From positions 38,048-102,047 of the forward strand of contig JAOXSF010000038.1 in NCBI GenBank assembly GCA_025800125.1: a stretch of 64,000 bases of DNA, read 5' to 3'. The notes below the pieces were generated by a model. That model was not told the DNA's origin. It saw only the letters and a program-made list of their open reading frames with translations, and searched no databases. The DNA comes from Marinobacterium sp. Lineage in GTDB: Bacteria; Pseudomonadota; Gammaproteobacteria; Pseudomonadales; Balneatricaceae. This document shows positions 17,595 to 26,079 of this stretch, piece by piece (the stretch's first letter is position 1; each line of letters opens with the position of its first letter). The translations under genes were made by a program, and so were the position numbers.

Positions 17595-17819
17595 CTATAA
17601 AAAGCGGCAACCACCGCCTGGTGTGTTGCCCTCTATATAACGCACTTTACCACAGGCTTTGCCACGCTGATTACTGACCGCATAGCGTCGCCCCTGGCGT
17701 TGGTTCTGTTTTTCCTCCTGCTTCCTTTCTGTTGCTGTTTGCGGCGTCTGTACCGGTAATGCGGTGTGACTGTCGTGATCAACGGGTTTATTCACTGCTT
17801 TGTCCATTGCTTTGTTCAT
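17595..17819 (-). CDS. Small hydrophilic protein of unknown function
   Basis: 74 residues from the ATG at 17819, which has an AGG ribosome site eight bases upstream; a longer reading from 17852 lacks one. The N-terminal half is low complexity (MNKAMDKAVNKPVDHD), the middle is charged (ERKQEEKQNQRQGRRYA), and the end ACGKVRYIEGNTPGGGCRFL looks more conserved-like with two cysteines. The final codons overlap a hairpin with a T run on the minus strand, which would be its terminator. I do not recognise a family. Confidence 0.55.
   Translation of the reverse strand: MNKAMDKAVNKPVDHDSHTALPVQTPQTATERKQEEKQNQRQGRRYAVSNQRGKACGKVRYIEGNTPGGGCRFL
17599..17630 (-). terminator. Terminator overlapping the end of the small gene
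   Basis: Minus-strand stem ggcaac...gttgcc with an inner cacc/ggtg pairing (17606-17630), followed by TTTTT (17603-17599). The stop codon of the preceding gene lies just beyond it. Confidence 0.6.
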
Positions 17820-17973
17820 AGTAGAACCTGATTTTGCTGTGCTGTGCAGCACGACCTGTAATTGCCTTCACACAGGGTTTACACAATCCGGGTGAGAATT
17901 ACATTCAGTTTTATGGCCAGGATGACCCGTCCGGCCCGCTACACAAGTTTATCAGCATACAGGAGCCTCTAAT

Positions 17974-18738
17974 ATGAAACAGACTCTGGCACTACTGGCA
18001 GCAGCTGGCATGAGTTCAGTGGTACTGGCCGACTCACACTCCGGGCCAGATAATAACCCCAACGCCTGGCAGATTTCGCTGGGTGCAGGTGTCGGTATTG
18101 AACGCAGCCCTTACATTGGCGTAGGTACGGAAACCGGTTTTATGCCGATGCTGTCTGTTGAGAAAGGGCCATTTTATTTCCATGGCACTGAACTGGGAAT
18201 TGATCTGCTTGATTCTGAGCTGGCCACACTGACGTTGCTGGGTCACTACCGGATGGAAGGCTTTGATGCGTCTGACAGTCTGGAGTTGAACGGCATGCAG
18301 GACCGTGATGGTGCTTTTGAGCTGGGTGCGCGTGCCGCTGCTTACACAGACTTTGGTGAATTGTCATTAACGGTACTGGCCGATGTCAGTGATGAGCACG
18401 ACGGTTATGAAGTGACGGCAGGCTGGGCTACGGAATATATGCTGACGCCGCAGTTGATGCTGAGCCCTTCAATTGATTACAGCTGGCGTAGTGATGACCT
18501 GAATAACTACTACTATGGTGTGCGTGCCAGTGAAGCGGCTGCCAGCCGTGCTGCATACCAGGCAGATGCCGATGGCATTCTGAGCCTGGGTATCAGTGCA
18601 TTTTATAGCCTGGATCAACAGCAGAGCCTGATGTTTGAGCTGGGGGTTGACCTGCTGGGCGATGAAATTAAAGACAGCAGCATTGTTGAGCGCAGCAATG
18701 TGCCCCACGCATCGCTGGCTTATCTGTACCGATTTTAA
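17974..18738 (+). CDS. MipA/OmpV-family outer membrane protein
   Basis: 254 residues with a signal peptide (MKQTLALLAAAGMSSVVLA, cleavage about residue 19). The mature part is an outer-membrane beta-barrel: alternating strands, the family opening ISLGAGVGIERSPYIG, GHYRMEGFDASDS, and the C-terminal aromatic LYRF that targets the BAM complex. MipA/OmpV proteins are envelope proteins whose precise roles vary; in E. coli MipA contacts MltA and PBP1B. Good AGGAG site upstream. No neighbour indicates a specific job. Confidence 0.88.
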   Translation: MKQTLALLAAAGMSSVVLADSHSGPDNNPNAWQISLGAGVGIERSPYIGVGTETGFMPMLSVEKGPFYFHGTELGIDLLDSELATLTLLGHYRMEGFDASDSLELNGMQDRDGAFELGARAAAYTDFGELSLTVLADVSDEHDGYEVTAGWATEYMLTPQLMLSPSIDYSWRSDDLNNYYYGVRASEAAASRAAYQADADGILSLGISAFYSLDQQQSLMFELGVDLLGDEIKDSSIVERSNVPHASLAYLYRF

Positions 18739-18752
18739 ACATTGTCGGATAT

Positions 18753-19214
18753 TCAGGGCGGGGGCGATATATGACTGCTGTTTTGAACCCGCCGCTGCAA
18801 CCAGCGTAACACGCCACCAATCAGCGGCAGCTGCATATAAAAAAACTGCCCGCTGTCCCAGTGGTCCCGGTGCAGTATGATGCGTCCCTCAGCGTCCAGA
18901 TGAAGCTCGCTGATACCGGGAAACTGCCAGTCTCCCAGCCTGGTGGCCTGGCCATAAAATTGCCAGCGCAGATAACAGCGTCGCGGGCCAGACCAGGCAA
19001 TATCCTCCACCTCAAAATGGATCGGTTCCACCTGACTGGCAAACTGCTTTAGCAACTGGCGCAGGGCATTCTGGCCTTCCAGAGTATGGAAAGGATCAAC
19101 AAACCGCACATCCGGGTGGGTTAGTTGCTCCAGCAGGTTACTGTCCAGCGATGTGGGAAGCTGGTTAAACAGGGCAACCCAGGCGTTGACGGTGTTTTCA
19201 TGGGGGCTGTACAT
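18753..19214 (-). CDS. NTF2/SnoaL-like protein of the photo-oxidative stress operon
   Basis: 153 residues with a single NTF2-like fold: HPDVRFVDPFHTLEGQNALRQLLKQF near the N-terminus and the long strand pair ending RIILHRDHWDSGQFFY. No signal peptide. It is the last gene of a six-gene leftward operon (FAD oxidoreductase, DUF1365, Cfa-like, DUF3833, SDR, this gene) that starts from a putative ECF promoter at 24390-24419. Proteins of this group recur next to those genes in other proteobacteria. Function unknown; binding of a lipid or small molecule is a guess from the fold. ATG at 19214 chosen over a TTG at 19217. Confidence 0.8.
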   Translation of the reverse strand: MYSPHENTVNAWVALFNQLPTSLDSNLLEQLTHPDVRFVDPFHTLEGQNALRQLLKQFASQVEPIHFEVEDIAWSGPRRCYLRWQFYGQATRLGDWQFPGISELHLDAEGRIILHRDHWDSGQFFYMQLPLIGGVLRWLQRRVQNSSHISPPP

Positions 19215-19254
19215 CAATGGTTCCTGGTCTGTAGCGTAATGCGTTGTTTAAACG

Positions 19255-20022
19255 TTACCTGTTACGGCGCGTAGCACGGTGGATCAGCGGCAGATAAAGC
19301 CGCGCATGCAGCTGGCGCAACAGTGCCATCAGTGTGGCAAAGCGCCAGGGAAAACGAATTTCAAAAGCGCTGCCGGCCAGCCCGGCTGCGATTTTCTCGG
19401 CGGCCTGACGGGCGCTTATCAGGTCAGGCATCGGGAAATCATTCAGCTCGGTGAGCGGGGTTTTGACAAAGCCGGGGTTGATCAGCCGAATATCCAGCGG
19501 TTCCTGGTATAACTCGACAGCCAGTGATTCCACCAGATTGATCAAGGCTGCTTTGCTGGCACCGTAGGCCGCCGCTTCAGGCAGGCCACGGTAACCGGCC
19601 AGTGAAGCGACTACGGCCAGTTGCTGCTGGCTGCCCTGGTGTGCAGCGGTACGCATCAAGGGGAGCAGCGCTTCAATACAGTTACAGGTGCCCAGCAGGT
19701 TAAGCTCCACCAGATTACGTACCGTATCACTGCGAAAATTGCCCGCTTTCTCGGCCTGGTGAGTACCCGCATTAAGAATCGCCAGCACTGGTTGAGGGCT
19801 GTGGTGGTCAAACAGCGTAACAACCAGCCTCTGTACTGCCTTGGCATCGGTAATATCCAGCGGCTGCAATTGCAGTTGTGCAGCGAACTGCTGCTGTAGA
19901 GGCTCCAGGCTGCGGCAATCACGGGCACTGGCAACCACGTTGTGGCCCTGTTGCAGGTAGTACTCAGTCAGTGCCAGGCCGATACCGCGGCTGGCACCGG
20001 TAATCCAGATTGTACTTTTCAT
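19255..20022 (-). CDS. Short-chain dehydrogenase of the photo-oxidative stress operon
   Basis: 255 residues, classical SDR: WITGASRGIGLAL (cofactor binding), LAILNAGTH (the NAG motif), catalytic Ser in VVASLAGYRG and YGASK. A basic, hydrophobic tail (RFATLMALLRQLHARLYLPLIHRATRRNR) could bind membrane. It lies 32 bp after the DUF3833 gene and 37 bp before the NTF2-like gene. Within this conserved gene set an oxidoreductase acting on a lipid product is plausible but unproven. Confidence 0.88.
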   Translation of the reverse strand: MKSTIWITGASRGIGLALTEYYLQQGHNVVASARDCRSLEPLQQQFAAQLQLQPLDITDAKAVQRLVVTLFDHHSPQPVLAILNAGTHQAEKAGNFRSDTVRNLVELNLLGTCNCIEALLPLMRTAAHQGSQQQLAVVASLAGYRGLPEAAAYGASKAALINLVESLAVELYQEPLDIRLINPGFVKTPLTELNDFPMPDLISARQAAEKIAAGLAGSAFEIRFPWRFATLMALLRQLHARLYLPLIHRATRRNR

Positions 20023-20054
20023 TGTTAACTTGGTGGTCTGTGACAGCTGTACAG

Positions 20055-20555
20055 TTACAGCGATGTCGCCTGAGCTACATCAGGCCCGGCATCTTTGCTG
20101 AAAAACAGAGTGACTGTGCCCAGTGGAATACCCAGTTTGCAGACCCGTGCCCGGTTCACCAGTACGCCGCCAGGTTGCAGATACATACGGTCATCAAAGC
20201 GCACTCGTACCCGGCGTGGGCCTATGGGCAGCTCCATCTGATAGCACCAGCGCAGTTGCCGACCGCTGGTCTGGCCGTGGGCTTTACCAATCACATCATC
20301 TGCCCGGCCTTCATAATGGCCGTTACGGCGAGGTCGAATACGCCAGATGCGCTGTTCTCGCTGACCGTCGTTGTAGAGAAACTGTTCATCCAGCACCAGC
20401 TCGCCATTTTCCATTGTACCTTCAATGTTTACCTGGAAACTGCGCCGAAGTTTGCCCAGACTGTCCTCAAAAATACCCCAGGCAAATGTACTGCCCAGAA
20501 AATAGTGCTCGGGTCGGAGCGTTGTGCTGGGTTCAGCATAGAAAAGATCGCTCAT
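20055..20555 (-). CDS. DUF3833 family protein
   Basis: 166 residues. The DUF3833 pattern is clear: PEHYFLGSTFAWGIFEDSLGKLRRSFQVNIEG near the start, then GRADDVIGKAHGQTSGRQLRWCYQM and the beta-rich RVRFDDRMYLQPGGVLVNRARVCKLG. Many relatives are lipoproteins, but I see no signal peptide or lipobox here. It sits between the Cfa-like methyltransferase and the SDR. Function is unknown; the calycin-like beta-rich composition suggests a lipid-binding role. Confidence 0.82.
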   Translation of the reverse strand: MSDLFYAEPSTTLRPEHYFLGSTFAWGIFEDSLGKLRRSFQVNIEGTMENGELVLDEQFLYNDGQREQRIWRIRPRRNGHYEGRADDVIGKAHGQTSGRQLRWCYQMELPIGPRRVRVRFDDRMYLQPGGVLVNRARVCKLGIPLGTVTLFFSKDAGPDVAQATSL

Positions 20556-20647
20556 TATGGTTACCTCCTGTGTGCAGACGGGGGCAATCAGCGTGTGCTG
20601 TTGTAATGGTTATTACACCGGGTTCGAGTGGTAATGAGACCGCCCCA

Positions 20648-21910
20648 TCAGCCTGGGCGGTGTAGCTGAAACAGACAGACATCCAGCGCACCACTGCGAA
20701 AACCGGCTTCACAGTAAGCAAGGTAATAACGCCACATACGGCGGAAGCGTTCATCAAAGCCCTGTTGTGCAATGTCGGGCCATTGTTGTTCAAAGCGCTG
20801 ATACCAGTGTTGCAGAGTGCGGCCATAATCTGGCCCGAACCGTTGTAGCTCGCCGCTGATAAAGCCGCGTTGCTGGGCCAGTTTCTGAACGGCACTGACG
20901 GACGGCAGCATACCGCCAGGAAAGATATAGCGCTGAATAAAGTCGGTATGGCGCTGGTAATGGGCCGCTTTGGTTTCAGCAATACAGATAATCTGTAGTA
21001 CGGCGGTACCGCCCGGGGCCAGTATCTGCCACAACTTGTCAAAGAACCCTGGCCAGTGGCGCTGTCCTACCGCTTCAAACATTTCAATGGACACAACCCG
21101 GTCATAGTGGTCGTGCAGGTCACGATAATCACGGTACTCCAGTTCGATGCTGTCTGCACCGGGCAGATGTGCGATACGTTGCTGTGCCCATGCCAGCTGT
21201 TCTGCCGACAGGGTAATGCCGTGCAGGGAGAGGTTGCCACGGCGTGCGATGGTTTCAGCAAAGCCGCCCCAGCCGCAGCCAATTTCGGCAATTTGCTGGC
21301 CAGGCAGCGGGCGAGCCAGCTCTACAATGCGGTCATATTTGGCCTGTTGTGCTTCGGCCAGTGGCTGCTGCGGGTGGCTGAACAGCGCAGACGAGTAAGA
21401 GAAGGTTTCATCCAGCCAGAGCCGGTAGAAGTCATTGCCCAGATCATAGTGGCTGGCGATATTACGGCGGCTGCCACGACGGCTGTTGTCGCGCAGCCGG
21501 TGCAGCAGACGGTTCAACCAGTGGCTGAGCGGCCCTGCCCTGAATACCTGCTGTAGTGCCTGTTCGTGTCGGGCTGCCCAGTGGGTCAGCGCGCGCAGAT
21601 CCGGGCTGCTCCAGTCACCGGCCATATAACCCTCGCCCCAGCCAGTCATGCCGCCGCGCAGTGCTCGCCATAGCGCCGCCGGGCGGTGAATATGCAGGCA
21701 GGCGGATGCGGTGTCTTCGCCCAGTTGCACGTTGAGCCCGTTATCATCACGCAATATCAGGCCATTGACGCCAGCCTGTTGCAGGCGTCTGATCAGCCAG
21801 CGCTGTAACCAGCCTGAGATGGCTGTCCGTTGCACCGGCGAAGAGGTAGAAATTGCAACAGACAGCGGCGTGGTCGTTGCGGAGCCTGAACTGATCGGGT
21901 CTGACTTCAT
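20648..21910 (-). CDS. Cyclopropane-fatty-acid-synthase-like lipid methyltransferase
   Basis: 420 residues from the ATG at 21910 (GAGG eight bases upstream); a TTG at 21973 is less likely. N-terminal region about 110 residues, then the SAM domain: SHYDLGNDFYRLWLDETFSYS, VAEIGCGWGG-type motif I (QQIAEIGCGWGGFAE), the catalytic-region glutamate in VVSIEMFEAVG and YIFPGGMLPS. It would methylate the double bond of unsaturated acyl chains in membrane phospholipids. A Cfa homologue belongs to the Rhodobacter RpoE-ChrR regulon, so a product other than plain cyclopropane (methylated or furan fatty acids) is also possible. Confidence 0.9.
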   Translation of the reverse strand: MKSDPISSGSATTTPLSVAISTSSPVQRTAISGWLQRWLIRRLQQAGVNGLILRDDNGLNVQLGEDTASACLHIHRPAALWRALRGGMTGWGEGYMAGDWSSPDLRALTHWAARHEQALQQVFRAGPLSHWLNRLLHRLRDNSRRGSRRNIASHYDLGNDFYRLWLDETFSYSSALFSHPQQPLAEAQQAKYDRIVELARPLPGQQIAEIGCGWGGFAETIARRGNLSLHGITLSAEQLAWAQQRIAHLPGADSIELEYRDYRDLHDHYDRVVSIEMFEAVGQRHWPGFFDKLWQILAPGGTAVLQIICIAETKAAHYQRHTDFIQRYIFPGGMLPSVSAVQKLAQQRGFISGELQRFGPDYGRTLQHWYQRFEQQWPDIAQQGFDERFRRMWRYYLAYCEAGFRSGALDVCLFQLHRPG

Positions 21911-22021
21911 AGTCGATACCTCGTTATTAAAGTACTGCTGAAACAAAGCGCTGCGTAAAACAGTCCTGTGCAATCCGCTGGTTACAGAAAGCGGGACCGG
22001 GCTGATCCATTTTGAGCTGAT

Positions 22022-22915
22022 CTATTCATAGCGCTGCCCCTGACTGCTGGGCTGTTCTGGTCGTATCGGGCCACGTATGAACGGTACCCCCTTGCACCAC
22101 AGTCGCAGGGCCTGCCAGTGAATGGCAGCCAGTACTTTGATGCTGTTCAGTGGGTAGCGCAGTAGTTGCCAGGCCAGGGTGCGGTTATTAAGTGACTGGC
22201 GCTGGCCTCGCCAGAGTGCATCCAGCAGGGGCCTGCCTTTATGGGGGCTGCTGTCGTCACCCGCACACGTTTCAAGCTGACGTATACGCAGATAAAGCCG
22301 TTCATCGGGTGGCTTTACTACAAAGTGGTAATCACACCCCATACCCATAAAGGGCGAGACATGAAACTGTTTTGTGCAATGGTGATATTGCCGGGTGCGA
22401 TGACGACGGTTAGCAGAAACCGGGGCTGAGTCTGCCACCAGATAGTGATGGCGGCCGCCAAAGGTGTTGCGTACTTCATATACAGTGGCGTACAGCTCGC
22501 CAGTCTCGTTATGGCAGAACCAGACCGACAACGGATTAAAAACATGGCCCAGGCAACGTATCTGGCACAGCAGTTTTACCTGAGTTGCTATCGGTAACTG
22601 ATATTCAGCCAGTAACTGATCAATAAACTGGCGGGGTGAACGGCCGTCGCCGCTACCATAGTCGGCATCATGGAAACTGAACGGCGCGGCATGGTTCCAG
22701 CCAAACAGGGTCAGCTGATTCAGGGCGGCAAGCTGATCAATATCAATCAGCCAGCTGCTCAGACGGTAGCGGAACCGGTGTACACGAGGATGATGACGAT
22801 GGTGCATCAGATCTCCCTGATAGAGCGCACAATCGCTGATACCGCTAATACATTGCACCGCCGCATGTCCGTCTATACTGGCCCCATTGGCCCTGCCGGT
22901 ATCAGCCCTGTTCAT
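22022..22915 (-). CDS. DUF1365 family protein
   Basis: 297 residues. Family landmarks are the opening ALYQGDLMHHRHHPRVHRFRY, then LCQIRCLGHVFNPLSVWFCHN, YEVRNTFGGRHHYL and KQFHVSPFMGMGCDYHF. The protein is rich in histidine. It overlaps the FAD oxidoreductase gene by 4 bp (ATGA), so the two are translationally coupled; this pair followed by a Cfa-like gene is conserved in many proteobacteria. The role is unknown; joint action on lipid with the oxidoreductase and methyltransferase is inferred from context. Confidence 0.88.
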   Translation of the reverse strand: MNRADTGRANGASIDGHAAVQCISGISDCALYQGDLMHHRHHPRVHRFRYRLSSWLIDIDQLAALNQLTLFGWNHAAPFSFHDADYGSGDGRSPRQFIDQLLAEYQLPIATQVKLLCQIRCLGHVFNPLSVWFCHNETGELYATVYEVRNTFGGRHHYLVADSAPVSANRRHRTRQYHHCTKQFHVSPFMGMGCDYHFVVKPPDERLYLRIRQLETCAGDDSSPHKGRPLLDALWRGQRQSLNNRTLAWQLLRYPLNSIKVLAAIHWQALRLWCKGVPFIRGPIRPEQPSSQGQRYE

Positions 22916-24363
22916 GCCGGTATCCGCTGACCATACTGCCAGCTATCGTGCAGTGGCAGGCGGTCATACATGCCTGCTACCTGCCAGGGGCGAGCAACCC
23001 CCCCCAGTGCTTCTGCAACCGCCAACCCGGCTTGCAGGCCATCTTCATGGAAGCCGTAGCCGCACCATGCACCACAGAACCAGCTGTTATGTTGCCCCTG
23101 CAATGGCCATAGTCGCTGCTGGGCCGCCAGCGCGGCACGGTCAAAGAGCGGGTGATCATAAAGAAAACTGGCATGTACGCTGCCGGGTTCCGGCTCAATG
23201 AAGGGGTTCAGGGTGACGATCATCGGCTGACGGGTTGGCAGATGTTGCAGGCGGTTCATCCAGTAACTGACCGACAACTGCTGCTGGCCACCTATGCGCG
23301 GCTGGCCTGCATTGCTGGTTTGATCGGTATCGCTCGTTTGGCCTATATAGTTCCAGCTGGCCCAGACTTTGCGGTTACGAGGCAGCAAGCGGGTGTCACT
23401 GTGCAGTACCGCCCGGTTACGTTCGAAGCGAAATGCTTCCAGTACGGTGCGCTCTTCTGGCCGGGGGTCTGCCAGCAGCTTTAATGTCTGGTCGGCATGG
23501 CAGGCAAAAACAATATGATCAAACTGCCACTGCTCGTTTTGCCAGTCGATCAGCAGCACTTTGCCCCCCATACGGCGTACTGAACGTACCGCGCGGTGTG
23601 TATGCACCTTGCCTTGAATGGCATGGCTGAGGCGGTCAACGTAGCTGGTGCTGCCGCCAACCACGGTATGCCACTGTGGCCGGTCGCGTAGCTGTAGCAG
23701 GCCATGGTTCTGACAGAACTGCAAAAATGCACGAGCAGGGTAATCCAGCATCTGGTCTGGTGGTGTTGACCAGATTGCCGCTCCCATCGGCAGCAGATGC
23801 TCACGCTGGAAGGCTTCACCATAACCACCTGCCTGTAGCAGCTCGCGCAGGGTCAGGGTTTCATCCAGTCTGGCCAGTCGTGCCGGTGCTTCACGGTAGA
23901 AGCGCAAAATATCGCGCACCATACCGATAAAGCGGGGCCGAAACAGGTTACGTCGCTGGGCAAACAAACCGCCCAGGCCGCTGCCGCTGTACTCCAGCCG
24001 GCCCTGATCCATTGACACTGAAAACGACATATCGGTCGCCTGAACCGGTACTTCCAGGTGTTCAAACAGCTGCACCAGATTGGGGTAGTTCTGTGGGTTA
24101 TAGACAATAAAGCCGGTATCAACCGACAGACAGCCATCTTTACTGTCCACCATCACCGTGTTGCTGTGGCCTCCCAGCCGATCATCTTTTTCAAACAGCG
24201 TTACCTTGTGCTGTACACCGTTGTGCTGAGGTTGAGAAAGAAGCCAGGCGCAACTGAGCCCGGTAATACCAGAGCCGACAACCGCAATGTTAAGCGGCCG
24301 GTCTGACGGCGGTGGTGTGGTTGCCCTGTGATTGGCAGAGGAGTCAGGAATATTCAGCTGCAT
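22912..24363 (-). CDS. FAD/NAD(P)-binding amine oxidase-type oxidoreductase
   Basis: 483 residues. After a 25-residue leader the dinucleotide motif VVGSGITGLSCAWLL is followed by FEKDDRLGGHSNT, the typical amine oxidase/desaturase start. SVDTGFIVYNPQNYPNL and the C-terminal FCGAWCGYGFHEDGLQAGLAVAEAL are hallmarks of the group that travels with DUF1365 and Cfa. It is the first gene of the six-gene operon; the ECF-type promoter at 24390-24419 places the transcript start about 20 bp before the ATG. Relatives in the Rhodobacter ChrR regulon have been linked to modified fatty acids (from memory). Confidence 0.88.
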   Translation of the reverse strand: MQLNIPDSSANHRATTPPPSDRPLNIAVVGSGITGLSCAWLLSQPQHNGVQHKVTLFEKDDRLGGHSNTVMVDSKDGCLSVDTGFIVYNPQNYPNLVQLFEHLEVPVQATDMSFSVSMDQGRLEYSGSGLGGLFAQRRNLFRPRFIGMVRDILRFYREAPARLARLDETLTLRELLQAGGYGEAFQREHLLPMGAAIWSTPPDQMLDYPARAFLQFCQNHGLLQLRDRPQWHTVVGGSTSYVDRLSHAIQGKVHTHRAVRSVRRMGGKVLLIDWQNEQWQFDHIVFACHADQTLKLLADPRPEERTVLEAFRFERNRAVLHSDTRLLPRNRKVWASWNYIGQTSDTDQTSNAGQPRIGGQQQLSVSYWMNRLQHLPTRQPMIVTLNPFIEPEPGSVHASFLYDHPLFDRAALAAQQRLWPLQGQHNSWFCGAWCGYGFHEDGLQAGLAVAEALGGVARPWQVAGMYDRLPLHDSWQYGQRIPA

Positions 24364-24389
24364 TGATCTGTTCCGTTAGCAATATGGCA

Positions 24390-24419
24390 TCACTACGCCT
24401 CAGGGGGCTGGGCAGATCA
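24390..24419 (-). promoter_or_regulatory. ECF (RpoE-ChrR) promoter of the lipid operon
   Basis: Read on the minus strand: TGATCT, 16-nt spacer, CGTAGTGA. The same -35 core, spacer length and CGTA core recur at 24507-24536, 27695-27724 and 27719-27748. The start point would be about 24384, giving a 20-nt leader to the ATG at 24363. Confidence 0.75.
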
Positions 24420-24506
24420 TGGCTAATAAACGCTGTGACTAAAAGCCGCTGATGAATGCTCCGTGACATTGATTTGTAAAAATCTGCGAACAAATTACAT
24501 CGGCTC

Positions 24507-24536
24507 TGATCTACCTTTGAAAAAGAAGCGTACAGA
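24507..24536 (+). promoter_or_regulatory. ECF promoter of rpoE-chrR (autoregulation)
   Basis: TGATCT (24507-24512), 16-nt spacer, CGTACAGA (24529-24536). The transcript would begin about 24541-24545, at or inside the first ATG at 24542, which is why I place the rpoE start at the next ATG, 24560. Confidence 0.78.
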
Positions 24537-24559
24537 GTCGCATGAAAACGGAATCCGCA

Positions 24560-25105
24560 ATGTATAAAGAGCCTGACCCACAAGGCACCCAGTACTGGAA
24601 CCAGTGCCTTATGCAGCTGGGGCAGACCGGTGATCGCCAGCTCTATCAGCAGTTCTACCACCATTTTGCCCCCCGGCTGAACTCCTGGCTGCTGAGTCAA
24701 ACCCGTGACCCAATACTGGCTGAAGAACTGGTACAGGACACTATGATGGCGGTATGGCGCAAAGCTGCACAGTATGATGCTGCCAAAGCTGCTGCCAGCA
24801 CCTGGCTGTTTCGTATTGCCCGTAACCTGTATATCGATCAGATGCGGCGGGCTCAGGTGCGCGAGCGTGGCAAAGCCAAGCTGGTGGAAGATGATACGCA
24901 TTTTGATGATCAGCCTGCGGACGCAAGCCGGGTGCGTCAGGCGATGCGTGATCTGCCAGTGCAACAGGCGCAGGTGGTGTACAAATCGTACTTCGAAGGG
25001 AAAAGCCACCAGGAAATCGCCAATGAAATGGAGATCCCCCTTGGTAGTGTAAAATCCAGTCTCAGACTGGCATTCCAGAAGTTATGTAAAGCGTTAAGGC
25101 CCTGA
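24560..25105 (+). CDS. rpoE: ECF sigma factor, RpoE of the ChrR-controlled group
   Basis: Sigma-70 family ECF factor. Region 2 reads RLNSWLLSQTRDPILAEELVQDTMMAVWRKAAQYD followed by STWLFRIARNLYIDQMRR, and region 4 QVVYKSYFEGKSHQEIANEMEIPLGSVKSSLRLAFQKL. From the ATG at 24560 the protein has 181 residues; that ATG has GGA seven bases upstream, whereas the ATG at 24542 coincides with the expected transcript start. The anti-sigma gene chrR follows after 2 bp. Released RpoE would transcribe its own operon and the three other promoters found nearby. Confidence 0.92.
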   Translation: MYKEPDPQGTQYWNQCLMQLGQTGDRQLYQQFYHHFAPRLNSWLLSQTRDPILAEELVQDTMMAVWRKAAQYDAAKAAASTWLFRIARNLYIDQMRRAQVRERGKAKLVEDDTHFDDQPADASRVRQAMRDLPVQQAQVVYKSYFEGKSHQEIANEMEIPLGSVKSSLRLAFQKLCKALRP

Positions 25106-25107
25106 TC

Positions 25108-25932
25108 ATGTCTATTAATCATCACCTGGATGACGCAACCATCCTCAGTTATGCCGCAGGCAGTCTTCCGCATGCCTTTGAGGTGCTGGTCGCCTGTCAT
25201 CTGCGTCAGTGTCAGCATTGCCGCCAGCGTGTAGCTGAAGCAGAACTGCTGGGGGGAATGTTACTGGAAGCACTGGAGCCTTTACCGCTGCGCGATGAGG
25301 CCAGCCAGCCCGCGCTGCTACTGGCTGATATGCCAGATATGCCTGCTACCGTTGATATACCCGACAGCGCATTGTCTGTGGTCGATATTGATTGGGCCAG
25401 TGGCGCCACCACACTGGCAGCCACAGGGGCTGATGTAGCACAGCCAGGCCTGCATCCGATAAACGGTTTACCAGAACTGCCAGACAGCCCACACCAGCAA
25501 CCCTGGCGACGTAGCCTTATATTGCCCGAGCCACTGGAGCTGCTGTATCAGAGCCATTGTTATGAGTCGAGCAAAGGCCATGACACTATCAGTGGCCATG
25601 AAGCTTTGCCATGGAAACGTCTTGTTCCGGGCATTCAGCACCTGCCGCTGGAATCATCGGAAGGGAATTTACGGCTGCTGAAAATTGCACCGGGTATCAG
25701 TATTCCACTGCATAGTCATGAAGGCAGCGAACTGACGCTGATTCTGCAAGGTTCCTATTGCGATGAACTGGGCCGTTTTCAGGCTGGTGACGTGGCGGAT
25801 CTGGATTGCGACACAGAACATCAGCCGATTACCGATGGCAATGAGCCCTGCATCTGCCTGGTCGCCACCGATGCGCCACTACGTTTCAATGACCTGCTAC
25901 CCAGAATGTTGCAACCCTTTACTGGTTTTTGA
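25108..25932 (+). CDS. chrR: Zinc-dependent anti-sigma factor ChrR
   Basis: 274 residues. N-terminal ZAS-type anti-sigma domain: SINHHLDDATILSYAAGSL with the zinc-binding His and the CHLRQCQHC cysteines (about 31-39). C-terminal cupin (about 165-270) with metal ligands in PLHSHEGSELTLILQGSY and a later DTEH. In Rhodobacter, ChrR holds RpoE inactive until singlet oxygen triggers its turnover; the two domains and the gene order are the same here. An aspartate/alanine-rich linker of about 90 residues between the domains is longer than I expect. Followed by a strong terminator. Confidence 0.93.
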   Translation: MSINHHLDDATILSYAAGSLPHAFEVLVACHLRQCQHCRQRVAEAELLGGMLLEALEPLPLRDEASQPALLLADMPDMPATVDIPDSALSVVDIDWASGATTLAATGADVAQPGLHPINGLPELPDSPHQQPWRRSLILPEPLELLYQSHCYESSKGHDTISGHEALPWKRLVPGIQHLPLESSEGNLRLLKIAPGISIPLHSHEGSELTLILQGSYCDELGRFQAGDVADLDCDTEHQPITDGNEPCICLVATDAPLRFNDLLPRMLQPFTGF

Positions 25933-26041
25933 ACCTGCCATGTAAATGCGGCCAAAACCCTGTCGGGTGATGCTGCAACTAAAGAGTAGCCATTGCGTTA
26001 ACCGATTCCTACTGATGGAGGGGATTTTTCCCCTGGCTTGT

Positions 26042-26068
26042 GGCCTGCATAATTGCAGGCCTTTTTTT
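26042..26068 (+). terminator. Terminator of rpoE-chrR
   Basis: Perfect 8-bp stem ggcctgca / tgcaggcc (26042-26049, 26054-26061) with a 4-nt loop and seven T. Confidence 0.93.
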
Positions 26069-26079
26069 GCGCGCCATTT

